Notes: a model not told the origin generated them from the letters alone. DNA of 63,735 bases from an uncultured Prevotellaceae bacterium (GCA_947169265.1 CAMVPC010000020.1:1-63735), one strand, 5' to 3'. Counted from the first letter of the stretch, positions 35,418 through 46,813 are shown. A program made the numbers and translations.

Positions 35418-36035
35418 ATGCCAGGATTATTAGGAAAGAAAATCGGAATGACATCCGTTTTCAGTGCCGACGGCAAGAACGTGCCGTGCACTGTTATCGA
35501 AGTTGGCCCTTGCGTGGTGACGCAGGTGAAGACTCTTGAAAAAGACGGCTATGAGGCTATCCAGCTTGGCTACATGGAAAAGAAGGACAAGCACACGACC
35601 AAGCCCATGGCAGGACATTTCAAGAAAGCCGGCGTGAAGCCCCAAAGGCACTTGGCCGAGTTCAAGGATTTTGAAGGTGACCACAAGACAGGCGACACCA
35701 TCACGGTGGAACTGTTCAACGACGCCGAGTTTGTCGACGTGATCGGCACCTCGAAGGGTAAAGGCTTCCAGGGTGTGGTCAAGCGCCACGGCTTCGGTGG
35801 TGTGGGCCAAAAGACCCACGGTCAGGACGACCGCCAGCGCGCCCCCGGCTCGATTGGTGCCTGCTCCTATCCCGCCAAGGTGTTCAAGGGAATGCGCATG
35901 GCCGGCCAGATGGGAAATGAGAGAGTGACAATTCAAAATCTTCAGATCATCAAGATTTTGCCCGAAAACAACCTGCTCGTCGTGAAGGGTTCGGTTCCGG
36001 GTTCTAAAGGTTCAATCTTATCAATTGTGAAATAA
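35418..36035 (+). CDS. rplC: 50S ribosomal protein uL3
   Basis: A 205-residue protein with [36 protein letters not shown] and the [20 protein letters not shown] loop that reaches the peptidyl transferase centre. Its TAA shares its last A with the ATG of rplD, so the two are coupled. Confidence 0.98.
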   Translation: MPGLLGKKIGMTSVFSADGKNVPCTVIEVGPCVVTQVKTLEKDGYEAIQLGYMEKKDKHTTKPMAGHFKKAGVKPQRHLAEFKDFEGDHKTGDTITVELFNDAEFVDVIGTSKGKGFQGVVKRHGFGGVGQKTHGQDDRQRAPGSIGACSYPAKVFKGMRMAGQMGNERVTIQNLQIIKILPENNLLVVKGSVPGSKGSILSIVK

Positions 36036-36658
36036 TGGAACTTGCAGTATATAACATTAAAGGAGAAGACACCGGGAAGAAAGTGACGCTCAGCGACGAC
36101 GTTTTCGCTATCGATAACGCCAACGAGCACGTCGTGTATCTCGATGTCAAGCAGCACCTGGCCAACCTGCGTCAGGGAACCCACAAGAGCAAGGAGCGCA
36201 GCGAAATCGCCGGCTCGACCAAGAAGCTGGGCCGCCAGAAGGGTGGCGGTGGCGCCCGCCACGGCGACATCAACTCGCCGCTGCTGCGTGGCGGTGGCCG
36301 CGTGTTCGGTCCGCAACCCCGCGACTATCACACCAAGCTCAACAAGAAGGTCAAGGCGCTTGCCCGCCGCTCGGCCCTCACGTTCAAGGCTCAAGACAAC
36401 CAAATCATGGTGGTGGAAGACTTCACCTTCGAGGCACCCCGCACTAAGGACTTCCTGGCCATGACGCGCGCCCTCAAGCTCGAGGGACAAAAGATTGTGG
36501 TGGTGCTCAACGGCGTGGACCGCAACGTGTACCTGTCGTCGCGCAACCTCCAAGAGGCCCGCATCGTGACTGCCCGTGAGCTCAACACTTACCGCATTCT
36601 CGACAACAAGATGCTCATCCTCACCGAGAGCAGCGTGGAAACTTTGAATAATTTCTAA
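36035..36658 (+). CDS. rplD: 50S ribosomal protein uL4
   Basis: A 207-residue exit-tunnel protein. The extended loop [19 protein letters not shown] and [15 protein letters not shown] are typical. The one-base overlap with rplC fixes the start. Confidence 0.98.
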   Translation: MELAVYNIKGEDTGKKVTLSDDVFAIDNANEHVVYLDVKQHLANLRQGTHKSKERSEIAGSTKKLGRQKGGGGARHGDINSPLLRGGGRVFGPQPRDYHTKLNKKVKALARRSALTFKAQDNQIMVVEDFTFEAPRTKDFLAMTRALKLEGQKIVVVLNGVDRNVYLSSRNLQEARIVTARELNTYRILDNKMLILTESSVETLNNF

Positions 36659-36666
36659 TCACATCG

Positions 36667-36674
36667 AAGGAGGT
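36667..36674 (+). promoter_or_regulatory. Canonical Shine-Dalgarno in front of rplW
   Basis: AAGGAGGT ends 7 nt before the rplW ATG, a perfect anti-SD complement at optimal spacing. The other genes of this operon mostly have A-rich leaders without one. Confidence 0.85.
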
Positions 36675-36681
36675 AAACACT

Positions 36682-36972
36682 ATGAGTATCGTAATTAAAC
36701 CCGTGGTTAGCGAGAAAGCTAACGCCATCAGCGAGAAGAACAACCGTTTCACCTTCAAGGTGCAACCCGACTTGAACAAGTTCCAAATCAAAGACCTCAT
36801 CGAGAAGCTCTACGACGTCAAGGTTGTTGAGATTAAGACGATGAACTACGACGGCAAGAAGAAGCAGCGCTACACGCGTCGCGGCTTGCAGCGCGGCAAG
36901 GTGGCCGCCTTCAAGAAGGCTCTCGTCACGCTCGAAGAAGGACAAACTATCGATTTCTATAGCAATATTTAA
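36682..36972 (+). CDS. rplW: 50S ribosomal protein uL23
   Basis: A 96-residue exit-port protein that docks SRP and trigger factor. [25 protein letters not shown] N terminus, [20 protein letters not shown] and a C terminus [10 protein letters not shown]. It has the one strong Shine-Dalgarno of the operon. Confidence 0.97.
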   Translation: MSIVIKPVVSEKANAISEKNNRFTFKVQPDLNKFQIKDLIEKLYDVKVVEIKTMNYDGKKKQRYTRRGLQRGKVAAFKKALVTLEEGQTIDFYSNI

Positions 36973-36980
36973 TAAAAACA

Positions 36981-37805
36981 ATGGCAGTAAGAAAATTCAA
37001 GCCCACAACACCGGGGCAAAGACACAAGATTATTGGTGTATTTGACAACATTACGACCCGTACACCAGAAAAGTCTCTTACCGTCGGTAAGCGCTCGACG
37101 GGCGGCCGCAACAGCCAGGGCCACCTCACGTCGCGCTTCCGTGGCGGCGGTCACAAGCGCCGTTACCGCATCATCGACTTTAAGAGAAATAAGGACGGTG
37201 TACCCGCACGCGTAAAGAGCATCGAGTACGATCCCAACCGCTCGGCGCGCATCGCGCTGCTCTACTACGTCGACGGGGCAAAGGCTTATATCATCGCGCC
37301 CAACGGCCTTGAGGTAGGGGCGACGGTGGTCAGTGGCGAGAACGTGGCGCCCGAAGTGGGCAACGCCCTCCCGCTGAGCAGCATCCCTGTTGGTACTTTA
37401 ATTCACAACATCGAGCTCAAGCCCGGCCAGGGCGCACGCATCGCCCGCTCGGCCGGCACCTTTGCACAGCTCACTTCTCGTGAAGGCACTTATGCCATCA
37501 TCAAATTACCCTCGGGAGAAACCCGCAAAATCCTCGCTTCGTGCAAGGCCACGGTGGGTGTGGTAGGCAACAGCGACCACGCGCTCGAGCAGTCGGGTAA
37601 AGCCGGACGCTCGCGCTGGCTGGGACGCCGTCCCCACAACCGTGGTGTGGTGATGAACCCCGTTGACCACCCCATGGGCGGTGGTGAAGGACGCCAGAGC
37701 GGCGGTCATCCGCGTTCGCGCACGGGCCTCTACGCAAAGGGCCTGAAGACCCGCGCTCCCAAGAAGCAGTCTAACAAGTACATCATCGAAAGAAGAAAGA
37801 AGTAA
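36981..37805 (+). CDS. rplB: 50S ribosomal protein uL2
   Basis: A 274-residue 23S-binding protein essential for subunit joining and peptidyl transfer. Key blocks: [36 protein letters not shown], and [17 protein letters not shown], which contains the conserved functional histidine. Starts 8 nt after rplW. Confidence 0.98.
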   Translation: MAVRKFKPTTPGQRHKIIGVFDNITTRTPEKSLTVGKRSTGGRNSQGHLTSRFRGGGHKRRYRIIDFKRNKDGVPARVKSIEYDPNRSARIALLYYVDGAKAYIIAPNGLEVGATVVSGENVAPEVGNALPLSSIPVGTLIHNIELKPGQGARIARSAGTFAQLTSREGTYAIIKLPSGETRKILASCKATVGVVGNSDHALEQSGKAGRSRWLGRRPHNRGVVMNPVDHPMGGGEGRQSGGHPRSRTGLYAKGLKTRAPKKQSNKYIIERRKK

Positions 37806-37832
37806 TTTGATAAAAGTTTAAACAACTAAGAT

Positions 37833-38099
37833 ATGAGTCGTTCATTAAAAAAAGGCCCGTACATCAGTGTTAAGCTCGAGAAGAAAGTTGACGCCATGAA
37901 CGAGAGCGGCAAGAAGTCCGTTATCAAAACCTGGTCGAGAGCAAGCATGATCTCGCCCGACTTCGTGGGTCACACCTTCGCTGTGCACAATGGAAATAAG
38001 TTCATTCCCGTCTATGTAACCGAGAACATGGTAGGTCACAAGCTGGGCGAGTTCGCCCCCACGCGCACCTTCCGTGGTCACAGCGGTAACAACAAGTAA
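37833..38099 (+). CDS. rpsS: 30S ribosomal protein uS19
   Basis: An 88-residue head protein: [37 protein letters not shown] and [16 protein letters not shown]. Confidence 0.98.
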   Translation: MSRSLKKGPYISVKLEKKVDAMNESGKKSVIKTWSRASMISPDFVGHTFAVHNGNKFIPVYVTENMVGHKLGEFAPTRTFRGHSGNNK

Positions 38100-38146
38100 T
38101 TAAGGGCCCGGGAAACAATTCATTGACAAAAAAAGAATTAAATACA

Positions 38147-38557
38147 ATGGGTAAAAGAAAAAGAGAATCAGCCAATAAAATTAAGGAAGCCCGCAAGGAT
38201 CAATTCTTTGCCAAGCTCAAGAACGTGCCCAGCTCGCCGCGCAAGATGCGCCTCGTGGCCGACATGGTTCGCGGCGTGGAAGCCTTCAAGGCTCTCGGCC
38301 TCCTTCATTTTTCGAACAAGCATGCCGCTGCCGATGTAGAGAAGCTCCTCAAGAGCGCCATCAGCAACTGGGAGCAGAAGAACGGCCGCAAGGCCGAGAG
38401 CGGAGAGCTCTATATCAAGACCATCTTCGTCGACCCGGCACCCATGCTCAAGCGCCTTCGTCCGGCTCCTCAGGGCCGCGGCTACCGCATCCGCAAGCGC
38501 TCCAACCACGTGACAATGTTCCTCGACACTATTAACAAAGATAATCAAGACGCTTAA
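38147..38557 (+). CDS. rplV: 50S ribosomal protein uL22
   Basis: A 136-residue exit-tunnel protein with [33 protein letters not shown] and the tunnel hairpin [20 protein letters not shown] longer frame with a TTG start at 38123 exists; the ATG at 38147 (MGKRKRES) agrees with homologues and is preferred. Confidence 0.97.
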   Translation: MGKRKRESANKIKEARKDQFFAKLKNVPSSPRKMRLVADMVRGVEAFKALGLLHFSNKHAAADVEKLLKSAISNWEQKNGRKAESGELYIKTIFVDPAPMLKRLRPAPQGRGYRIRKRSNHVTMFLDTINKDNQDA

Positions 38558-38569
38558 CAATTCACTACT

Positions 38570-39301
<732 letters not shown>

Positions 39302-39337
39302 TATAATGTGTAATCGTTCTAAAAGACCAAGATTAAA

Positions 39338-39772
39338 ATGTTACAACAACCAAAAAGATTAAGATACAGAAGGCCCGCCGACGGCCGCAAGCGCACCTAT
39401 TGCAAGCGCGGCTACCAGCTCTCGTTTGGCTCGTTCGGCATTAAGGCCCTTGACTCGAAGTGGATTACCGCCCACCAAATCGAGGCCGCCCGTGTCGCCG
39501 TGACCCGCTACATGCAGCGTGAAGGTAACGTGTGGATAAGGATCTTCCCCCACAAGCCCATCACCCGCAAGCCCGCCGACGTGCGTATGGGTAAAGGTAA
39601 GGGCGATATCGCCGGCTATGTGGCCCCCGTGTTCCCCGGACGCATCCTCATCGAGATTGACGGCGTGAGCCTCGAAGTGGCTAAGGAAGCATTGCGCCTT
39701 GCCGCACAAAAGCTCCCCATCCCCACCAAGTTCGTCATCCGTCACGACTATGACCCCACGCAGACGGTTTAA
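39338..39772 (+). CDS. rplP: 50S ribosomal protein uL16
   Basis: A 144-residue A-site-adjacent protein: [18 protein letters not shown] at the start, [20 protein letters not shown] and the [22 protein letters not shown] loop (here [20 protein letters not shown]). Confidence 0.98.
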   Translation: MLQQPKRLRYRRPADGRKRTYCKRGYQLSFGSFGIKALDSKWITAHQIEAARVAVTRYMQREGNVWIRIFPHKPITRKPADVRMGKGKGDIAGYVAPVFPGRILIEIDGVSLEVAKEALRLAAQKLPIPTKFVIRHDYDPTQTV

Positions 39773-39811
39773 CAACAACTATCCCTTTGATTTTCAAATT
39801 CACAAAGCATT

Positions 39812-40012
39812 ATGAAAAAGGAAGATTTGAGAGAACTCACCGATAAGGAGTTGCGCGACCGTCTCGAAGTGGCCGAGAAGGAATACACTCAGCTGAAAAT
39901 TCAGCACTCGATTTCACCGCTCGACAACCCGGCCAAGATTACGCTCGACCGCCGCAACATCGCGCGCCTGAAAACCGAGATACGCGCCCGCGAACTCAAC
40001 AACAAACAATAA
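39812..40012 (+). CDS. rpmC: 50S ribosomal protein uL29
   Basis: A 66-residue helical hairpin: [20 protein letters not shown] and [20 protein letters not shown]. Confidence 0.96.
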   Translation: MKKEDLRELTDKELRDRLEVAEKEYTQLKIQHSISPLDNPAKITLDRRNIARLKTEIRARELNNKQ

Positions 40013-40031
40013 TTCCACAACCGCTACAGTA

Positions 40032-40292
40032 ATGGAAGAAAAAAGAAACTTACGTAAAAACCGCGTCGGCATCGTTTCGTCGAACAAGGGTGACAAGACT
40101 ATCACCGTCACCGTCAAGTTCAAGGAGAAACACCCGATCTATGGCAAGTTTGTCAACAAGACAAAGAAGTACCACGCCCACGACGAGAAGAATGAGTGCA
40201 ACGTTGGCGACAAAGTGCGCCTCATGGAAACTCGCCCGCTGAGCAAGACTAAGAGATGGAGACTTGTCGAAATCATCGAGAAGGCTAAATAA
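40032..40292 (+). CDS. rpsQ: 30S ribosomal protein uS17
   Basis: An 86-residue OB-fold protein: [40 protein letters not shown] and [17 protein letters not shown]. Confidence 0.97.
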   Translation: MEEKRNLRKNRVGIVSSNKGDKTITVTVKFKEKHPIYGKFVNKTKKYHAHDEKNECNVGDKVRLMETRPLSKTKRWRLVEIIEKAK

Positions 40293-40333
40293 TCCACCAC
40301 CCAAGACCTATCAATTTTTTATAAGATACTATT

Positions 40334-40699
40334 ATGATCCAACAAGAAAGCAGACTCAATGTAGCTGACAACAGCGGTGCGAAGGAAGTGCTTTGCATCA
40401 GGGTCCTCGGCGGTACCGGCAGGCGTTATGCCTCGGTGGGCGACCAAATCGTCGTCACCGTCAAGAACGCCATCCCCGCCAGCGACGTCAAGAAGGGTAC
40501 AGTCTCGCGTGCCGTTGTCGTGCGCACGAAGAAGGAAATCCGCCGTCAGGACGGTTCCTACATCCGCTTCGACGACAACGCCTGCGTGCTGCTGACCAAC
40601 GCCGGCGAGTTGCGTGGAACACGTATCTTCGGCCCCGTGGCCCGCGAGCTTCGCGCCACCAACATGAAGATTGTTTCGCTCGCTCCCGAAGTGCTTTAA
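40334..40699 (+). CDS. rplN: 50S ribosomal protein uL14
   Basis: A 121-residue barrel protein at the subunit interface: [33 protein letters not shown] and [14 protein letters not shown]. Confidence 0.98.
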   Translation: MIQQESRLNVADNSGAKEVLCIRVLGGTGRRYASVGDQIVVTVKNAIPASDVKKGTVSRAVVVRTKKEIRRQDGSYIRFDDNACVLLTNAGELRGTRIFGPVARELRATNMKIVSLAPEVL

Positions 40700-40743
40700 A
40701 AACATTTACAAGTAAAAAAACTTATTAAAACAGTACAATCACA

Positions 40744-41073
40744 ATGGCAATGCTACACATAAAGAAAGGCGATACCGTCTATGTGCTCGCCGGCGACGAC
40801 AAGGGCAAGACCGGACGCGTCCTTAGCATCGACGCTAAGAAAAACCGCGCCATCGTCGAGGGCATCAACATCGTCTCGAAGAGCACCAAGCCCAGCGCCA
40901 AACACCCCGAGGGTGGCATTATCAAGATGGAAGCTCCCATCCACCTGTCGAACATCAACGTGGTGGACCCCAAGAGCGGCCGTACCCCCAAGCCCACCCG
41001 CGTCGGCTTCAAGTTTGACGACAAGGGCAACAAAGTTCGTTATTCTAAAAAATCAGGAGAGGAGATTAAGTAA
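40744..41073 (+). CDS. rplX: 50S ribosomal protein uL24
   Basis: A 109-residue assembly initiator: a KOW motif at [20 protein letters not shown], then [20 protein letters not shown] and a C-terminal [13 protein letters not shown]. An internal ATG at 40750 is possible. Its stop overlaps rplE by one base. Confidence 0.97.
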   Translation: MAMLHIKKGDTVYVLAGDDKGKTGRVLSIDAKKNRAIVEGINIVSKSTKPSAKHPEGGIIKMEAPIHLSNINVVDPKSGRTPKPTRVGFKFDDKGNKVRYSKKSGEEIK

Positions 41074-41624
41074 TGAGCACCACACTGAAGAAACAATACG
41101 ACGAGAAAATCGCTCCCGCGCTCATGAAGCAGTTCAACTACAGCTCGCCCATGCAAATTCCGCGCTTGACCAAGATCGTGCTCAACGAGGGCCTTGGCGA
41201 CGCTACGCAGGACAAGAAAATCATCGAAACCGCTATCAGCGAGCTCACCACTATCACCGGCCAAAAGGCCGTGCAGACCGTCTCGAAGAAGGATATCTCC
41301 AACTTCAAGCTGCGCAAGAAAATGCCCATTGGCGCCCGCGTGACGCTGCGCCGCGACAAGATGTATGAGTTCATGGAACGCTTCATCCGCATCGCCCTGC
41401 CGCGCATCCGCGACTTCAAGGGTATCGAAGGCAAGCTCGACGGCCGTGGCAACTACACCGTGGGCGTGACCGAGCAAATCATCTTCCCGGAGATCAACAT
41501 CGACAACGTGCAACGCATGCAAGGTATGAACATCACCTTCGTCACCACGGCCAAGACCGACGAGGAAGGTTACGCGCTGCTCAAAGAGTTCGGTCTTCCT
41601 TTTAAGAACGCTAAAAACAACTAA
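41073..41624 (+). CDS. rplE: 50S ribosomal protein uL5
   Basis: A 183-residue 5S rRNA and P-site tRNA contact protein: KIVLNEGLGDATQDKKIIE, KMPIGARVTLRRDKMYEFM and GVTEQIIFPEINIDNV. The start shares its A with the rplX stop. Confidence 0.98.
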   Translation: MSTTLKKQYDEKIAPALMKQFNYSSPMQIPRLTKIVLNEGLGDATQDKKIIETAISELTTITGQKAVQTVSKKDISNFKLRKKMPIGARVTLRRDKMYEFMERFIRIALPRIRDFKGIEGKLDGRGNYTVGVTEQIIFPEINIDNVQRMQGMNITFVTTAKTDEEGYALLKEFGLPFKNAKNN

Positions 41625-41633
41625 TTCATCACT

Positions 41634-41903
41634 ATGGCAAAAGAATCAATGAAAGCCCGCCAGGCTAAGAGGATGAAGCTCGTGGCCAAGTATGCGCAAA
41701 AACGCGAGGACCTCAAGAAGGCCGGCGACTATGAGGCTCTGCAGGCTCTGCCCCGCAACGCTTCGCCCGTGCGTCTGCACAACCGTTGCAAGCTTACGGG
41801 TCGTCCCAAGGGTTACATGCGCCAGTTTGGCATTTCGCGCATCAACTTCCGCGAGATGGCATCGGCAGGCCTTATCCCGGGCGTGAAGAAAGCAAGCTGG
41901 TAA
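41634..41903 (+). CDS. rpsN: 30S ribosomal protein uS14, zinc-independent form
   Basis: An 89-residue S14 of the long, zinc-free type. The C-terminal [20 protein letters not shown] is present, but the CxxC pairs of the short zinc-ribbon form are absent. It therefore needs no zinc. Confidence 0.97.
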   Translation: MAKESMKARQAKRMKLVAKYAQKREDLKKAGDYEALQALPRNASPVRLHNRCKLTGRPKGYMRQFGISRINFREMASAGLIPGVKKASW

Positions 41904-42002
41904 TCACCCGGTCGTCTCCACAACACAAAACAAAAAACAAATTAAGTATTAAATATTGTTCGGCTCAACGCAGTCCGGATTAATTTAAAACATTTCAAAA
42001 CA

Positions 42003-42404
42003 ATGACTGATCCTATAGCAGATTATTTGACCCGATTGAGGAATGCGATCAGCGCCCAGCACCGCGTCGTTGAAATCCCTTCCTCGAAAATGAAGCAGGA
42101 GATCACCAAGATTCTCTTTGAACAGGGCTACATCCTCAACTACAAGTTCGTCAAGAACGAGGACAAGCCTTACGACACGATCAAGGTCGCTCTCAAGTAT
42201 GACAGCGTCGACAACGTGAGCGCCATCAAGTGCCTCCAGCGTGTGTCGCGCCCCGGCTTGAGGCAGTATGCCGGCTACAAGAAGATGCCGCGCGTGCTCA
42301 ACGGCCTAGGTATCGCTATCCTCTCTACCTCCAAGGGCATCATGACCAACAAGCAGGCTGCCGAGATGAAAATCGGCGGCGAAGTGCTGTGCTACGTGTA
42401 TTAA
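42003..42404 (+). CDS. rpsH: 30S ribosomal protein uS8
   Basis: A 133-residue 16S central-domain binder: MTDPIADYLTRLRNAISAQH, RVSRPGLRQYAGYKKMPRV and GIAILSTSKGIMTNKQA. A 99-nt spacer precedes it, AT-rich with no ORF. Confidence 0.98.
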   Translation: MTDPIADYLTRLRNAISAQHRVVEIPSSKMKQEITKILFEQGYILNYKFVKNEDKPYDTIKVALKYDSVDNVSAIKCLQRVSRPGLRQYAGYKKMPRVLNGLGIAILSTSKGIMTNKQAAEMKIGGEVLCYVY

Positions 42405-42428
42405 TCTAAACTAAGAAAGGAAAAGATT

Positions 42429-42986
42429 ATGTCAAGAATAGGTAAATTACCCATCGAGATTCCCGCTGGTGTCACTGTCGACATCAACGACAACGTAGTC
42501 ACCGTCAAGGGTCCCAAAGGCGAGCTCAAGCAAGCCATCAACCCCAACATCACTGTTGAGAAAGAAGACAACCAAATAAAAGTTTCCCGTCCCGACAACA
42601 ACCGCGAGTCGCGCGCGCAGCATGGTCTCTACCGTGCCCTTATCCACAACATGGTGGTGGGCGTGAGCACCGGTTTCAAGAAGGAGATGGAAATCGTGGG
42701 TGTGGGTTACCGCGCCACGATGAAGAACCCGCAAACGCTCGAGCTGGCGCTGGGTTATTCCCACACCATCTACGTCAAGATGCCTCCCGAAGTGAAGGCC
42801 AACGCCGTGAGCGAGCGCAACAAGAACCCGCTCATCACCCTCGAGAGCGCCGACAAGCAGCTCCTGGGCCAAATTTGCGCCAAGATTCGCTCTTTCCGCA
42901 AGCCTGAACCTTACAAGGGCAAGGGTATCAAGTTCGTGGGCGAGGTTATCCGCCGCAAGTCGGGTAAAACCGCGGCAGCTAAATAA
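42429..42986 (+). CDS. rplF: 50S ribosomal protein uL6
   Basis: A 185-residue two-domain protein near the factor-binding site: MSRIGKLPIEIPAGVTVDIN, GYSHTIYVKMPPEVKA and the C-terminal EPYKGKGIKFVGEVIRRKSG. Confidence 0.98.
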   Translation: MSRIGKLPIEIPAGVTVDINDNVVTVKGPKGELKQAINPNITVEKEDNQIKVSRPDNNRESRAQHGLYRALIHNMVVGVSTGFKKEMEIVGVGYRATMKNPQTLELALGYSHTIYVKMPPEVKANAVSERNKNPLITLESADKQLLGQICAKIRSFRKPEPYKGKGIKFVGEVIRRKSGKTAAAK

Positions 42987-43016
42987 TTTTACTGGTTATT
43001 TCATCTTTACACAATC

Positions 43017-43358
43017 ATGGTTTCTAAACTTCAAAGACGTAATAAAATCAAAGCACGCATCCGCGGCAAGATCAGTGGCACTGCCCAGCGCCCGCGGTTG
43101 TGCGTGTTCCGCAGCAACAAGGCTATCTACGCACAGCTCATCGACGACGTTGCCGGAACCACCCTCGTGTCGGCTTCTTCGCGCGGCATCACCGAGGGCA
43201 CTAAGAGTGAACAAGCAGCCAAAGTGGGCGAGAACGTGGCCAAGAAGGCGCTCGAAGCCGGTATCCAGACCGTGGTCTTCGACCGCAACGGCTTCCTCTT
43301 CCACGGCAGGGTAAAATCATTGGCCGACGGTGCACGCAAGGCCGGTCTTAAATTTTAA
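43017..43358 (+). CDS. rplR: 50S ribosomal protein uL18
   Basis: A 113-residue 5S rRNA binder: [37 protein letters not shown] and [20 protein letters not shown]. Confidence 0.97.
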   Translation: MVSKLQRRNKIKARIRGKISGTAQRPRLCVFRSNKAIYAQLIDDVAGTTLVSASSRGITEGTKSEQAAKVGENVAKKALEAGIQTVVFDRNGFLFHGRVKSLADGARKAGLKF

Positions 43359-43367
43359 TATTACATC

Positions 43368-43886
43368 ATGGCTAAAAAGAACAATAGAGTTAAGATATCG
43401 AGCGACATCGAGCTCCAAGACCGTCTCGTGGCCATCAACCGCACCACGAAGGTCACCAAGGGTGGACGCACTTTCACCTTCGCCGCCATCGTGGTGGTGG
43501 GCGACGGTAATGGCGTCATAGGCTACGGCCTGGGTAAGGCCAATGAAGTCACCACCGCCATCGCTAAGGGCGTGGAGGCTGCCAAGAAGAACCTTATCAA
43601 GGTGCCCGTGCACAAGGGCACTATCCCCCACGAGCAACTTGCCAAGTTTGGCGGTTCGCGCATCTTCATGAAGCCGGCTACTCCCGGTACGGGTGTGAAG
43701 GCCGGTGGTGCTATGCGCGCCGTGCTCGAGAGCGTTGGTATTAAGGACGTGATTTGCAAGTCGAAGGGCTCGAGCAACCCTCACAACCTGGTCAAGGCCA
43801 CTATCAAGGCCCTCGACGAGATGCGCAGCCCGCTCGACATCGCCCGTTATCGCGGCATCAGCGTCAACAAGGTGTTTAACGGTTAA
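43368..43886 (+). CDS. rpsE: 30S ribosomal protein uS5
   Basis: A 172-residue decoding-fidelity protein: [38 protein letters not shown] and [20 protein letters not shown]. Confidence 0.98.
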   Translation: MAKKNNRVKISSDIELQDRLVAINRTTKVTKGGRTFTFAAIVVVGDGNGVIGYGLGKANEVTTAIAKGVEAAKKNLIKVPVHKGTIPHEQLAKFGGSRIFMKPATPGTGVKAGGAMRAVLESVGIKDVICKSKGSSNPHNLVKATIKALDEMRSPLDIARYRGISVNKVFNG

Positions 43887-43905
43887 TAAAAACGACAACA
43901 CTACT

Positions 43906-44085
43906 ATGGCAAAGATTCAAATCAAGCAAGTGCGCAGCCGCATCAACAGGCCCGCCAATCAAAAACGCATTCTCGACTCGCTGGGCCTGCGCAAGCTCAA
44001 CCAGGTCGTCGAGAAGGAAGACACCCCCACCATCATGGGCATGGTCAACAAGGTGCGTCACCTTGTCGAAGTAACTAATGTTTAA
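43906..44085 (+). CDS. rpmD: 50S ribosomal protein uL30
   Basis: A 59-residue protein read from ATG 43906 to TAA 44083-44085. MAKIQIKQVRSRINRPANQK at the start and LGLRKLNQVVEKEDTP then GMVNKVRHLVEV are standard L30 features. It lies between rpsE and rplO, the conserved place. Confidence 0.96.
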   Translation: MAKIQIKQVRSRINRPANQKRILDSLGLRKLNQVVEKEDTPTIMGMVNKVRHLVEVTNV

Positions 44086-44111
44086 TCTTTTTTACACTCA
44101 TACAGTACATC

Positions 44112-44558
44112 ATGGATTTAAGTAATTTGACTCCGGCAGTAGGTTCCAACAAGGCAAAACGTCGCATCGGTCGCGGCCCGGGCAGTGGCAAGGGCGGCAC
44201 GTCGACCCGCGGTCACAAGGGCGCCAAGTCGCGCTCGGGTTACAAGCAGAAGATTGGTTTCGAAGGCGGTCAGATGCCGCTCCAGCGTCGTCTGCCCAAG
44301 GGCGGTTTCAAGAACATTAACCGCAAGGAATACAAGGCTATCAACGTGAGCACGCTCAACGAGCTCGCCGAAGCCAAGAACCTCGCTACGATTACTATCG
44401 CCGACCTCATTGGTGCCGGTCTCGTGCGCAAGAAGCAGCTCGTCAAGATTCTTGGCGACGGCGACATCAAGCGCGCCCTCACCGTTGAGGCTAATGAGTT
44501 CTCGAAGAAGGCCGAGGAGCTTATCACCAAGGCCGGAGGCTCTATCAACAGGGTTTAA
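44112..44558 (+). CDS. rplO: 50S ribosomal protein uL15
   Basis: A 148-residue late-assembly protein: AKRRIGRGPGSGKGGTSTRG, GHKGAKSRSGYKQKIGFEGG and a globular C-terminal domain with VRKKQLVKILGDGDIKRALT. Confidence 0.98.
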   Translation: MDLSNLTPAVGSNKAKRRIGRGPGSGKGGTSTRGHKGAKSRSGYKQKIGFEGGQMPLQRRLPKGGFKNINRKEYKAINVSTLNELAEAKNLATITIADLIGAGLVRKKQLVKILGDGDIKRALTVEANEFSKKAEELITKAGGSINRV

Positions 44559-44581
44559 AAACACGTTTTATATCTTAAACG

Positions 44582-45898
44582 ATGAGATTCATTCAAACCA
44601 TTAAGAATATTTGGAAAATCGAGGAACTGCGCCGCAGGCTCGGCATCACCTTCCTGTTCATCCTTATCTACCGATTTGGGTGCTACGTGGTGTTGCCCGG
44701 CATCGACCCCAACGCCCTGGCGGCCGCCAGCGAGCAGATGAAGGGTAACGGCTTGATGGAGCTCCTCGATATGTTCTCGGGCGGTGCTTTCTCGCAAGCG
44801 TCGGTCTTCGCCCTGGGTATCATGCCTTACATTACAGCGTCGATTGTTATTCAGCTGGCAGGCATGGTGATTCCCAGTTTCCAGAAGATGCAGCGCGAGG
44901 GCGAGAGCGGCCGCATGAAACTCAACCAGTACACGCGCTACTTGACGGTGGCTATCCTCATTGTCCAGTCGGCCGCTTACCTGCTCAACCTGCGTCACAT
45001 CGTGGCAAGCACCGGTGGCGACTTGAACCTTAACGCGTTCAACTTCATCTTCCTCACGGTGGTGCTCACGGCCGGCTCCATGTTCATCATGTGGCTGGGC
45101 GAGAAGATTACCGACAAGGGCCTGGGCAATGGTATTTCCATCATCATTCTTGTGGGTATTATCGCCCGCTTCCCCAGCGCGTTCGCCCAAGAGTTTGTGG
45201 CCCGTTGGACCACGCAACAGGGCGGTCTGGTGATGTTCCTCGTTGAAATTATCATCCTCTTTGCCGTGACCGCCGGTGGCGTGATGCTCACCCAGGGAAC
45301 GCGCAAGATTCCCGTGCAGTATGCTAAGCGCATCGTGGGCAACAAGCAATATGGTGGCGCTCGCCAGTACATTCCCCTCAAGGTGAATGCGGCTAACGTG
45401 ATGCCTATCATCTTCGCTCAGGCGCTCATGATGATTCCGGCTTCGCTCCAGGGCTTCTTCAGCGATGGCGGCAACAGCATCTTCATGGACTACAACGGTT
45501 TTTGGTACAACGTGATCTACTTCCTGCTTATTGTCGCGTTCACTTATTTCTACACTGCCGTCACGGTGCGTCCCACCCAGATGGCCGAGGAGATGAAGAA
45601 GAACAGCGGGTTTATCCCCGGCATCAAGCCCGGTAAGAAGACCGCCGAGTATATCGACACCATCATGTCGCGCATCACCCTTCCGGGCTCGTTGTTCCTG
45701 GGCTTGGTCGCCATTATGCCCGCTTTCGCGCGCTTCTTTGGTGTGAGCCAGGGCTTCGCCCAGTTCTTTGGCGGCACGTCGCTGCTGATTATGGTGGGCG
45801 TTGTGCTCGACACGTTGCAGCAAATCGAAACGCACCTCATGATGCACCACTACGATGGTCTCATGAAGAGTGGTAAAGTGAAAGGACGTTCGCTTTGA
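44582..45898 (+). CDS. secY: Protein translocase subunit SecY
   Basis: A 438-residue channel subunit of SecYEG with ten hydrophobic segments. Signatures: LFILIYRFGCYVVLPGID in TM1, the plug region MFSGGAFSQASVFALGIMPY and QGTRKIPVQYAKRIVG in the cytosolic loop that binds SecA and ribosomes. Starts 23 nt after rplO in the usual spc order. Confidence 0.98.
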   Translation: MRFIQTIKNIWKIEELRRRLGITFLFILIYRFGCYVVLPGIDPNALAAASEQMKGNGLMELLDMFSGGAFSQASVFALGIMPYITASIVIQLAGMVIPSFQKMQREGESGRMKLNQYTRYLTVAILIVQSAAYLLNLRHIVASTGGDLNLNAFNFIFLTVVLTAGSMFIMWLGEKITDKGLGNGISIIILVGIIARFPSAFAQEFVARWTTQQGGLVMFLVEIIILFAVTAGGVMLTQGTRKIPVQYAKRIVGNKQYGGARQYIPLKVNAANVMPIIFAQALMMIPASLQGFFSDGGNSIFMDYNGFWYNVIYFLLIVAFTYFYTAVTVRPTQMAEEMKKNSGFIPGIKPGKKTAEYIDTIMSRITLPGSLFLGLVAIMPAFARFFGVSQGFAQFFGGTSLLIMVGVVLDTLQQIETHLMMHHYDGLMKSGKVKGRSL

Positions 45899-45955
45899 CG
45901 CGCACCGGCGCTCAAGCGTGAAAACTAATGATGATTTCTGTTTTTTGACAAGGAA

Positions 45956-46741
45956 ATGATTTTTCTTAAGACTGAAGAAGAAATTGAACTACTAAGGGAA
46001 GCTGACCTCGTGGTGGCGCGCACGCTTGGCGAACTCGCCAAGTGGGTCGCCCCCGGGATCACCACCCGCCGCCTCGACCAAATCGCCGATGAGTTTATCC
46101 GCGATAACGGGTGCGTGCCGGGCTTCCTGGGACTCTATGGCTATCCGGCTTCGGTGTGCATCTCGGTCAACGAGGTTGTCGTGCACGGCATCCCTTCGGG
46201 GTATGTGCTCAACGATGGCGACATCGTGTCGATCGACTGCGGCGCCGTTACACCGGCCGGCTTCAACGGCGATTCGGCTTACACCTTCCCGGTGGGCGAC
46301 GTGGCCCCCGAGACGCTGGCCCTGATGCGTGCCACCAAGGAGAGCCTCTACGAGGGTATCAAGGCGGCACGGCCGGGCAACCGAATCGGCGACATCGGGC
46401 ACACAATCCAGTCTTATGTCGAGCATCGCGGCTACAGCGTGGTGCGCGAAATGGTGGGCCACGGCGTGGGCAAGAAGCTCCACGAGGACCCCGAGGTGCC
46501 CAACTACGGGCGCCGCGGCACGGGCCCGCTCATCAAGAACGGCATGTGCATCGCCATTGAGCCTATGATTAACTTGGGCAGCAAGAACATTGTCATCGAG
46601 CGCGACGGATGGACCACGCGCACCAAGGACCGCAAGCCATCGGCCCACTACGAGCATTCGGTGGCCGTGCACCATGGCAAGGCCGACATCCTCTCGTCGT
46701 TCGACTATATCAAGGAAGTGCTCGGCGACAGGTTCATCTAA
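45956..46741 (+). CDS. map: Methionine aminopeptidase type I
   Basis: A 261-residue metalloenzyme removing initiator Met. The five metal ligands are visible: two Asp in VSIDCGAVTPAGFNGDSAYT, His in VGHGVGKKLHEDP, Glu in MCIAIEPMI and Glu in AHYEHSVAVHHG. There is no zinc-finger extension, so type Ia. Confidence 0.97.
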   Translation: MIFLKTEEEIELLREADLVVARTLGELAKWVAPGITTRRLDQIADEFIRDNGCVPGFLGLYGYPASVCISVNEVVVHGIPSGYVLNDGDIVSIDCGAVTPAGFNGDSAYTFPVGDVAPETLALMRATKESLYEGIKAARPGNRIGDIGHTIQSYVEHRGYSVVREMVGHGVGKKLHEDPEVPNYGRRGTGPLIKNGMCIAIEPMINLGSKNIVIERDGWTTRTKDRKPSAHYEHSVAVHHGKADILSSFDYIKEVLGDRFI

Positions 46742-46813
46742 GCCGTCACAACGGTAGTTCACCCACAAATTCAGTTATCAAAAAACAAAATCAACTAAAA
46801 ACTTTCACAACTC

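Noticed and set aside
38123-38146. N-terminal extension of rplV from a TTG
   Set aside because: Homologues start at the MGKRK-type ATG at 38147; the extension has no conserved residues.
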